64,000 bases of DNA from JBBROS01 sp965199595 (GTDB lineage: Bacteria > Pseudomonadota > Alphaproteobacteria > Acetobacterales > Acetobacteraceae): positions 3,162,001 through 3,226,000 of the forward strand of contig OZ241182.1 in NCBI GenBank assembly GCA_965199595.1, given 5' to 3'. Of the stretch, positions 33,857-40,040 are shown in pieces. The position numbers and the translations under genes were made by a program. The notes beneath the pieces are model-generated. The model was not told the origin of the DNA and searched no databases. It saw nothing but the letters and a program-made list of their open reading frames with translations. Position 1 is the first letter of the stretch, and each line of letters starts with the position of its first letter.

Positions 33857-34026
33857 GTGTTCGCCGCGTTCCTGCAGGCCGGCTGCACCGCGCAGCCCGC
33901 CTGCTCGCCCATGGCAGAGGCCTTGCTGTTGTTCGGCGACGGTGACAACCCTGCCTTCCCGGACTCCCTCGACCGCCCCGTCACGACCCGCTTCCCCGCC
34001 GGGCTCACGGTACTGAACGCCAGCGG
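33857..34026 (+). pseudogene. 5' fragment of a DUF3574 family gene cut by an IS256-type element
   Basis: From a GTG at 33857 a short frame encodes a lipoprotein-like head (FLQAGCTAQPACSP). ALLLFGDGDNPAF and DRPVTTRFPAGLTVLNASG follow, which matches the middle of DUF3574 proteins (VTPRFPDGLTVLDA). The similarity stops exactly where the minus-strand IS256 transposase fragment begins, within the GGGCCC at about 34025-34030. The rest of the gene is not in the window. The gene would have been downstream of the molybdenum hydroxylase on the same strand. Confidence 0.6.
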
Positions 34027-34374
34027 GCCCTTGCGCAGCCGCGGGATGCGCAACTCCACCGTGCCCGCCCGCGTGTGCAAGTCGCGCTTGCGGTAGCCGT
34101 TCCGCTGCACCTGCCGGTCCGAACTCCGCTCACCATGAACGGCGCCGGTCAGGGACTCGGTTTCCAGCTCCATCAGCCTCTGCGCGGCAAAGCCGATCAT
34201 CTCGCGCAGGAACGTGGCATCCAAGCCTTTCGCCAGCAGCTCGCGCCGGGCGGAGTGGCCCAAGGTTCCGCCAGCGTAGCTGGTGGAATGGCTACGGAGG
34301 GAGTTTCGTGCTCGGTCATCGTTGGGTCCTTGGGTCAGTGTTGCGTGTCGCAACCCAACTCTACCCAGGTTCAC
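34027..34374 (-). mobile_element. IS256-family transposase, N-terminal fragment
   Basis: On the minus strand the frame reads ARRELLAKGLDATFLREMIGFAAQRLMELE, then GAVHGERSSDRQVQRNGYRKRDL and TRAGTVELRIPRLRKG. This is the N-terminal quarter of an IS256/Mutator transposase. Similarity ends at the PRLRKG position, where the canonical SYFPGFLE should follow, and the DUF3574 fragment starts in the opposite strand. The remainder of the transposase is absent. It is a dead remnant. Confidence 0.8.
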
Positions 34375-34389
34375 CGCGGTGACCGCCTC

Positions 34390-34907
34390 CTACACCACCA
34401 CCTGGGACACGATCCCGTGGCCGGGCCCGATCGGGCCGCTCGTGAACTTCTTCTTGGCGGGCATGTCGCCGTCGACGTTGGGCAAAGCCAGCCAAGGTTC
34501 TGTCAGCGAAGTTGACGGAAAGCGGGCGGAGGGAGCCGGAAGATGCCACGTCGCTCCAGGCCGCGCTGCAGGGTCGAGCGAAGGTGCGGGATGCTGGCTG
34601 GAGGGCATTGAGGCAATCGTCAGCAACATGTGCCGGCGGAACGCGACGGCCATGGTTTCCTGCTCCGGCGTCAGGACAGTGAGGCGGGGCTGCCTGGGTC
34701 CCATGGCGGCGGCGGCGGCGCGCCTGCGCCATTTCCGGATAGTGGTGTGGCTGTCGCCGATCGCGCGACGAACTCTCTGCATCGTGCGGGCGGAGGTGGT
34801 CAAGGTTCTGCGGACATGGTCCGTCGAAAGCCACCGGAGAGGCAGCCGTGGAGAACCTGGCCCATAGATCATTCCTTGCTGCATGGTGGTCAATCGTCCC
34901 ACTACAC
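34390..34907 (-). mobile_element. IS481-family transposase remnant with frameshifts
   Basis: The minus strand encodes DSHTTIRKWRRRA, PRLTVLTPEQETMAVAFRRHMLL and, near its end, PNVDGDMPAKKKFTSGPIG. These are the N-terminal region and the start of the catalytic core of an IS481 transposase (VEGDKPAKKKFKAYPIG in relatives). The segment DDCLNALQP sits in a second frame, so at least two frameshifts have occurred. The element ends abruptly at about 34390 against the IS256 fragment. Its outer end, around TGTAGTGGGACG at 34907, is only 15 bp from the flgH stop. Confidence 0.78.
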
Positions 34908-34922
34908 CCGGGGCTCGAACAC

Positions 34923-35642
34923 CTAGAACGGCAATAAAATATCGAGCAACTGCTGCCCGTAGCGCGGTCGCTGCACATCCGAGATCTGACCGCGACCACC
35001 ATAGGCAATCCGAGCTTCTGCCAACCGGTCGTGACGCACCGTGTTGTCGCTGCCGATATCCTCCCGTCGCAACACGCCGCTGACCTGCAACTCGCGCAGT
35101 TCGGCGTTCACCCGCACTTCCTGGCGCGCCGCCACCGCCAGGTTGCCGTTCGGCAGCACCTGGGTGATCACGCCGGCCAACCGCAGCGTCACCGTCTCGT
35201 TCCGCTTGATGGATCCCGAACCGGTTGACGATCCCTTGCTGGTGGCGGCGAGCAGGGACGCTGGACTCGCGGCTGTCGCCAAGGCTTTTTCCACGCCGAA
35301 GAAGTTTGGCAGCCCGACATTCTCGGTCCCGCTACGCCCGCCCGCGCTCTCGTTCTTGAGGTCGGCGGCGTCGGAGATATTGACCAGTATCGTCACGATG
35401 TCGCCCACCTGGGCGGCGCGCTGGTCCTTGAAGAAGGCGCGGCTGCCGGTGCGCCACAGGCTGTTGGCCTCTGCCGCCTCGGCCTGCGGCCGCGGCATGG
35501 GCAGGTTGATAGGGCGATAGGCCGGGTCTGCCGTCGGATCGCCGCTGGGGGTCATGGACGGCGGGCGGCCAACTTCCGAAAGCCGGGTCAGCGTGCCGCA
35601 GCCCGGCAGCAGCAGCACGCCGGCGAGCACCAGCGCCCTCAT
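34923..35642 (-). CDS. flgH: flagellar L-ring protein
   Basis: A 239-residue outer-membrane lipoprotein. Signal peptide VLAGVLLLPGCGTL ends in a lipobox (Cys at about residue 15). SLWRTGSRAFFKDQRAAQVGDIVTILVNISD is the FlgH hallmark. It continues through NESAGG and GSIKRNETVTLRLAGVITQVLPNGNLAV to GGRGQISDVQRPRYGQQLLDILLPF at the C-terminus. It forms the L ring around the rod in the outer membrane. Its ATG overlaps the flgA stop by 4 bp. Two IS fragments follow 15 bp after its stop, so flgI or other genes that often come next have been separated or lie elsewhere. Confidence 0.95.
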   Translation of the reverse strand: MRALVLAGVLLLPGCGTLTRLSEVGRPPSMTPSGDPTADPAYRPINLPMPRPQAEAAEANSLWRTGSRAFFKDQRAAQVGDIVTILVNISDAADLKNESAGGRSGTENVGLPNFFGVEKALATAASPASLLAATSKGSSTGSGSIKRNETVTLRLAGVITQVLPNGNLAVAARQEVRVNAELRELQVSGVLRREDIGSDNTVRHDRLAEARIAYGGRGQISDVQRPRYGQQLLDILLPF

Positions 35643-36565
35643 CGCGCGGCCACCACCGTGTTGGCGGAGGGCACCACGCGCGCCCGGCCTGGCCCGATGA
35701 TTTCCGCGACGATGACCGCGCGGGAATAAGGGTTGGTGACATGGATGCGTTCACCCAGGCCACCCGGCTCCGCCGCCACGCCCTGGGCCGTCACCTGCAG
35801 CCCGGGCTCGTTCAGTTCAAGCAGCAATGGCGTGCCCTTGCTGACGATCACCGGGCGCCCGAGATCGGCCAGCAGCACCGGCTGACCCTGTTGCAGCGGC
35901 CGACGGAGCGCCTGGCCCTCGGCCTGGCCGGGCTGGCGCACCAGCTCGCCCCGGGCGAGACCCACCCGCATCCGGGTCCATTGGAAGTCGGCCGCGACCA
36001 CGACCTCGCCGGGCATCATGGCCCGGCGCGGCACCGGCAGCACCACCATCTCCTGCACCCGGCCGGAGAGCCGGAGCTGAACCGGGGACACGCCTTCGGC
36101 CGTCACCAGCAGCATGGTGGTGAAGCGGCCGCTCGCCGGGTCGAAGGTGACGGCGCTGAAGTCGAGCGACGGCGTGACGTTGGTGGGCAGCGGCGCCGTG
36201 GTGAAGCCCGGCAGCTCGATCTCGCTGTCCCGCGGTGCGCCCGCACTCAGCAGCACGGCGCGCAACGGGCCCAGCACGTCCTCCTTCGCCAGTGATCGGC
36301 CGGGACGTTCCAGGATGGCGCGCTCGGAGCCCGCGGGGTGCCAGTCCACGCCGAACAGCCGGGCGATCGCGGTGAGCTGCGGCGTCTCGACCGTGATGCG
36401 TGCGCCGGGCAGCGGGCCGGGCCCGATGGCGCGGTCGTCGGCGCCATCGAACAGGTCCGACAGGCGCACCACCGGCAGCTCGAGCGCGGTATAGGGCTTG
36501 AGCGTTGCAGCAGAGACCGGCAGCGCCAGGCAGGTGAGCAGCAGGGCGAGCTTCATGGCCATCAC
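35639..36565 (-). CDS. flgA: flagellar basal body P-ring formation protein FlgA
   Basis: A 308-residue periplasmic chaperone for P-ring assembly. A signal peptide MMAMKLALLLTCLALPVSAA is followed by an extended N-terminal half and a SAF-like C-terminal domain. That domain has LPVPRRAMMPGEVVVAADFQWTRMRV, RRPLQQGQPVLLADLGRPVIVSKGTPLLLEL and VRVTNPYSR-type ending motifs (IHVTNPYSRAVIVAEI). It is longer than enterobacterial FlgA, which is usual in Alphaproteobacteria. The start overlaps the flgG stop by 4 bp and the stop overlaps the flgH start, so all are coupled. Confidence 0.93.
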   Translation of the reverse strand: MMAMKLALLLTCLALPVSAATLKPYTALELPVVRLSDLFDGADDRAIGPGPLPGARITVETPQLTAIARLFGVDWHPAGSERAILERPGRSLAKEDVLGPLRAVLLSAGAPRDSEIELPGFTTAPLPTNVTPSLDFSAVTFDPASGRFTTMLLVTAEGVSPVQLRLSGRVQEMVVLPVPRRAMMPGEVVVAADFQWTRMRVGLARGELVRQPGQAEGQALRRPLQQGQPVLLADLGRPVIVSKGTPLLLELNEPGLQVTAQGVAAEPGGLGERIHVTNPYSRAVIVAEIIGPGRARVVPSANTVVAAR

Positions 36566-37347
36566 CGCAGGTTCGTGAGGGTGGACTGCATCTGGTCGCT
36601 GGTGGTGATGACCCGGCTGTTCATCTCATAGGCGCGCTGGGCGGTGATCAGGTTGGTGATCTCGCTGACGATGTTCACGTTGCTGCTCTCGACGAAGCCC
36701 TGCATCACGCTGCCGAAACCGGGTGCGCCCGGATTGCCGGTGACTGCATTGCCCGATGCGGTGCTGGCCATGAGCAGGTTGTCACCCTTGGCCTCCAGCC
36801 CCGCATCGTTCGGGAAGGCGGCAAGCTGCAGCGTGCCGACCGTGGTGGTCGCCGCCGTGCCGTCGATCTTGACCTGAACGCCGCCGGTCTGGTCGATGGT
36901 GACGTCAGTGGCGTTGGGCGGCACGGTGATGCCCGGCGCAACGGTATAGCCGTCCGCCGTGACGATCTGCCCGGCCGGCGACAGGCCAAAGGTGCCGTCC
37001 CGGGTATAGGCCGTCTCGCCGCTGGGCATCGTCACCTGGAAATAGCCGTTGCCCTTGATGGCGACGTCCAGGCTGTTGCTGGTCTGCTGCAGGTTGCCCT
37101 GCTCGTTGATGCGGTAGATGGCGGCGGTCCGCACGCCCAGGCCGATCTGCGCGCCTTGCGGCACCACTGTCCCGGTGTCGCTGCTGTTGGAGCCGACCCG
37201 GCGCAGGTTCTGGTAGATCAGGTCCTGGAACTCCGCCCGCCGCCGCTTGAAGCCAGTGGTCGTCATGTTGGCGATGTTGTTGGAGATGACTTCGACGTTG
37301 GTCTGCTGGGCCTGCATGCCGGTTCCGGCAATGTCGAGAGATCGCAT
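36562..37347 (-). CDS. flgG: flagellar distal rod protein
   Basis: A 261-residue rod protein. MRSLDIAGTGMQAQQTNVEVISNNIANMTTTGFKRRRAEFQDL is the conserved N-terminus, GNGYFQVTMPSG and YTRDGTF form the central core, and the C-terminus NVNIVSEITNLITAQRAYEMNSRVITTSDQM is the FlgG hallmark. It builds the distal rod through the P and L rings. It starts only 5 bp after the flgF stop and overlaps flgA by 4 bp. Confidence 0.96.
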   Translation of the reverse strand: MRSLDIAGTGMQAQQTNVEVISNNIANMTTTGFKRRRAEFQDLIYQNLRRVGSNSSDTGTVVPQGAQIGLGVRTAAIYRINEQGNLQQTSNSLDVAIKGNGYFQVTMPSGETAYTRDGTFGLSPAGQIVTADGYTVAPGITVPPNATDVTIDQTGGVQVKIDGTAATTTVGTLQLAAFPNDAGLEAKGDNLLMASTASGNAVTGNPGAPGFGSVMQGFVESSNVNIVSEITNLITAQRAYEMNSRVITTSDQMQSTLTNLR

Positions 37348-37351
37348 GATC

Positions 37352-38092
37352 TTAGCCCTTCCGCTGCGTGATCTTGTCGATGGCGGTCTGCTGCCGGGTC
37401 GCTTCGCCCTCGACGAACTGGGCGGCGAACTGGAAGCTGCGCAGGCCCGACATCATCCGCGTCATCTCCAGCACCGGCTGCACGTTGCTGTCTTCAAGTG
37501 AGCCCTGGACCAACCTTGGTTGCTCGACCGGGGTGGTGGGACTGTCGGATCGGAGCATGGTGGTGCCCTCAGTCTGCATCCGGCCCGGGTCTTGCGGCTG
37601 CACCACGCCCACGCGGCCGATGCGGCCATTCTCGCTTTCGATGCTGCCATCGGCGTTGATGGAGAGATTGATGTCCGCGGCGGACAGACGGATTCTCTGC
37701 CCGGCTGTGTCCATCAGGGCGTTGCCCTCATGGTCCGCCAAGGTGCCGTCGGGCTGCGGCGCGAATCGGCCGGCGCGGGTCAGGCGGGGGCCGCGGGCCG
37801 TGTCCACCGTGAAGTAGCCATCCCCGGTGATGGCCAGGTCGAGCGGGTTGCCGGTCTGCTGCAGCGGGCCGGGCGCCTGGTCGCGATAGGTGGCACGGTC
37901 CTGCACGAAGGCAACCGGGCGGGCTCCCATCGGTCCTTCGACTCCGTTCTGCCGGCCGAGCCAGTCGCTGAACAGCACCCGCTCGGTCTTGAAGCCCGCC
38001 GTGCCGGCATTGGCCAGATTGCCGGCATGCACCTCGAGCGCCCGGCTTTGCGCCGTGAGGTAGGAGAGGGCGACGTAGCTTGGCAGTTCCAT
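37352..38092 (-). CDS. flgF: flagellar proximal rod protein
   Basis: A 246-residue rod protein. It starts MELPSYVALSYLTAQSRALEVHAGNLANAGTAGFKTERVLF, followed by GNPLDLAITGDGYFTVDTARGPRLTRAGRF. It ends with SNVQPVLEMTRMMSGLRSFQFAAQFVEGEATRQQTAIDKITQ. The rod/hook fold and length fit FlgF. The ATG at 38090-38092 is used, since the longer frame upstream runs across the promoter region. It is the first gene of the flgF-flgG-flgA-flgH operon and lies 31 bp after a sigma-54 promoter. Confidence 0.94.
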   Translation of the reverse strand: MELPSYVALSYLTAQSRALEVHAGNLANAGTAGFKTERVLFSDWLGRQNGVEGPMGARPVAFVQDRATYRDQAPGPLQQTGNPLDLAITGDGYFTVDTARGPRLTRAGRFAPQPDGTLADHEGNALMDTAGQRIRLSAADINLSINADGSIESENGRIGRVGVVQPQDPGRMQTEGTTMLRSDSPTTPVEQPRLVQGSLEDSNVQPVLEMTRMMSGLRSFQFAAQFVEGEATRQQTAIDKITQRKG

Positions 38093-38122
38093 GGCGCATC
38101 CAATCAATGTCTGAACCGGGAG

Positions 38123-38140
38123 ATCGCAACCCGTGTGCCA
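38123..38140 (-). promoter_or_regulatory. sigma-54 promoter of the flgF operon
   Basis: Read on the minus strand the sequence is TGGCACACGGGTTGCGAT. The -24 GG and -12 GC are separated by exactly 10 bases, matching the RpoN consensus TGGCAC-N5-TTGC. Transcription should begin near 38114, leaving a leader of about 22 nt before the flgF ATG at 38092. Sigma-54 dependence of middle flagellar genes is established in several Alphaproteobacteria. Confidence 0.75.
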
Positions 38141-38275
38141 GGCAGCATCGGTTGTAATCGTTGATTTTTCGCTAAGACGGGGCTGGGCATTTTCTGCCGC
38201 CTCGGGCGTTCCGCCCATGCTGCTGAAACGGTTCGTTAACCAATTCCATGCAGGATCGCCGTGAAGGAGACCGGC

Positions 38276-38875
38276 ATGAGTAAACCCGCCGCACCAGCGG
38301 AAGACGGCAAAAAGCCAGCAGGCAAGAAGAAGCTGATCATCATCGTGCTGGCGGTGCTGATTTTGGCTGGCGGGGCCGGGACCTGGTTCTCCGGCTTTCT
38401 GCCGAAGCTGCTCGGCAAGTCGGTGGTGGCAGCAGAGGCGCATGGGGCCGAGCCCGTGAAAACAGCCGAGGCGAAGCCGGCGCATGGTGCCGCCAAGCCT
38501 GAACACGGGGCGGCAAAGCCGGAGCATGGCGGCGCGAAAACTGAGGCTTCCAAGTCCGAAGCCGCAAGCGGCTCACCCTTCATGGACCTGCCGGATATCG
38601 TCGCAAACCTGAACGGTGGCCCGCGGCGCACCGTGTTCGTGAAGTTGAAGACCAAGCTCGAACTCGCGAGGCCTGAGGACCAGGCGATCCTCCAAGCTGC
38701 CATGCCCCGGGTGCTGGACCTGTTCCAAGGCTATCTGCGGGAGATGCGGCCCGAGGAGCTGCGCGGCACCGCCGGCACTTACCGGCTGCGGGAGGAGCTG
38801 CTGGCCCGCACCAATCTGGCCGCACCGCCTGCACGGGTTGTGGCCGTGCTGTTCACCGAGATGCTGGTTCAGTGA
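38276..38875 (+). CDS. fliL: flagellar basal body-associated protein FliL
   Basis: A 199-residue membrane protein. A lysine-rich cytoplasmic tip precedes one membrane helix (LIIIVLAVLILAGGAGTWFSGF, about residues 22-43). Next is a linker made of repeated AKPEHGA/KPAHGA units (residues 60-90), then the FliL domain with MDLPDIVANLNGG, VFVKLKTKLELARPED and ATVLDLFQGYLREM-like PRVLDLFQGYLREMRPEELRG. It stabilises the stator. The ATG at 38276 follows AAGGAG; a GTG 15 bp upstream is also in frame. It is divergent from flgF with 183 bp between the starts. fliM, which often follows, is not here. Confidence 0.92.
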   Translation: MSKPAAPAEDGKKPAGKKKLIIIVLAVLILAGGAGTWFSGFLPKLLGKSVVAAEAHGAEPVKTAEAKPAHGAAKPEHGAAKPEHGGAKTEASKSEAASGSPFMDLPDIVANLNGGPRRTVFVKLKTKLELARPEDQAILQAAMPRVLDLFQGYLREMRPEELRGTAGTYRLREELLARTNLAAPPARVVAVLFTEMLVQ

Positions 38876-38931
38876 CGGCTGCCATGCGCAACCCCGATCA
38901 AACGTCCCGCTGAGGCAAAGGAGCACCCAAA

Positions 38932-39339
38932 ATGGGCGGCATCGATATCCTTTTGGAGCTGGTTCTAGTCGTTCTGCTAGGCATGACGCTGCTTCACGCG
39001 GTCCGATTGCAGCGTAGCCTGGCCGCTTTGCGGCAGGACCGGGCAGCCTTCGACGCCGCCGTGAGCGGCTTTGATGGGGGAGCCCGGCAGGCAGAGGCCG
39101 GATTGCTTCGTCTGCGGGATGCAACGGATCGGCTGGAAGGGCAACTGCGCAGTTCAGGTGCCTTGAAGGATGACCTGGTGTTCCTTTCCGAGCGCGGCGA
39201 GCGGCTGGCGGATCAGCTTGAGACGCTGGTGCGGAGCGGCCGCGGCCTTGGCACGGCGCCACCGCCGCCCGAGCCGTCGACACCGGTGCGAAGCCAGGCG
39301 GAGCGCAGCCTGTTGCTGGCGCTGCAGGCGCGCCGCTGA
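38932..39339 (+). CDS. DUF6468 flagellar-locus membrane protein
   Basis: A 135-residue protein. One N-terminal membrane helix (ILLELVLVVLLGMTLLHAVRL, residues 4-24) is followed by a coiled coil (LQRSLAALRQDRAAFDAAVSGFDG, then LRDATDRLEGQLR and LVFLSERGERLADQLETLV). The C-terminal tail is proline rich. Proteins of this type (DUF6468) occur between fliL/fliM and motE-like genes in Alphaproteobacteria. No function is known; location at the stator is inferred. The start ATG follows AAAGGAGC. The stop overlaps the next start by one base. Confidence 0.75.
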   Translation: MGGIDILLELVLVVLLGMTLLHAVRLQRSLAALRQDRAAFDAAVSGFDGGARQAEAGLLRLRDATDRLEGQLRSSGALKDDLVFLSERGERLADQLETLVRSGRGLGTAPPPPEPSTPVRSQAERSLLLALQARR

Positions 39340-40040
39340 TGCGCCCGCTGTTTCGCCCGCTGCCGCTCTCCGTTGTCACCATGGCGCTGCTGGTGATGGT
39401 CAAGCTGGTCGGCGTGGTGCAGGCGCTTGGCCCGTCTCTGGCAAGCGCCGGTGCCAGCGCAGGGCGCACGATGCTGCCCTCGGCTGTCGCGGCGGAAACG
39501 AAGCACGACGCACCACCCGCCCCGGTCCCGGCGACGGCACACCAGGCTCCTGCACCGCAGCTCTCGGCATTGCAGCCCGCTGAGGTCCAGCCTTCGGTGG
39601 CCCCGGTCGTGCCGGTCCCCTCGGATGCGGAACGCGCGCTGCTGGTTGACCTGCGTGCCCGGCGCGAGGCGCTGGATTCCCGTGCCCAGACCATCGAGTC
39701 GCGGGACGCCCTGCTGAAAGCCGCCGAACGCGGGCTCGCGGATCGGCTGAGCCAGCTGACTGCTATGCAGACCCGGCTCGAAACCCTGGACAAATCCAGG
39801 CGGGAACTGGACGAAGCGAACTGGCGTGGTCTGGTGAAGACCTATGAAATGATGCGACCGCGGGATGCCGCGGCGATCTTCAACGACCTGGAGCAGACGG
39901 TGCTGATGCAGGTGCTCGACCGCATGAAGGAAGCCAAGGCGGCACCGGTGCTCGCGGCCATGCAGCCGGAGCGCGCGCGCGTTGCCACCATTCAGCTCGC
40001 GAAATGGCGCAGCCGCGCTGCTGGAGGGACGTCAGAATGA
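39339..40040 (+). CDS. MotE-like flagellar protein (MgtE N-terminal-like domain)
   Basis: A 233-residue protein. A membrane helix (LSVVTMALLVMVKLVGVVQAL, residues 9-29) leads to a Pro/Ala-rich linker and a coiled coil (residues 90-145, LVDLRARREALDSRAQ). The C-terminal domain contains LVKTYEMMRPRDAAAIFNDLEQTVLMQVLDRMKEAKAAPVLAAMQ, the MgtE-N/MotE motif. MotE in Rhizobium chaperones MotC; this protein probably acts at the periplasmic side of the motor. It begins at the ATG that shares one base with the DUF6468 stop, and overlaps the next gene start by ATGA. Confidence 0.85.
   Translation: MRPLFRPLPLSVVTMALLVMVKLVGVVQALGPSLASAGASAGRTMLPSAVAAETKHDAPPAPVPATAHQAPAPQLSALQPAEVQPSVAPVVPVPSDAERALLVDLRARREALDSRAQTIESRDALLKAAERGLADRLSQLTAMQTRLETLDKSRRELDEANWRGLVKTYEMMRPRDAAAIFNDLEQTVLMQVLDRMKEAKAAPVLAAMQPERARVATIQLAKWRSRAAGGTSE

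Noticed and set aside
38180..38215. Possible sigma-54 promoter reading toward fliL (GG...GC in the T-rich stretch)
   Set aside because: The GG and GC are 8 or 9 bases apart, not 10, and the surrounding consensus is missing.
38440..38545. Repeated KPEHGA-type units in the FliL linker as a possible DNA repeat of mobile origin
   Set aside because: The repetition is short and within the normal Ala/Pro/Lys-rich linker of FliL; it is a coding low-complexity region.
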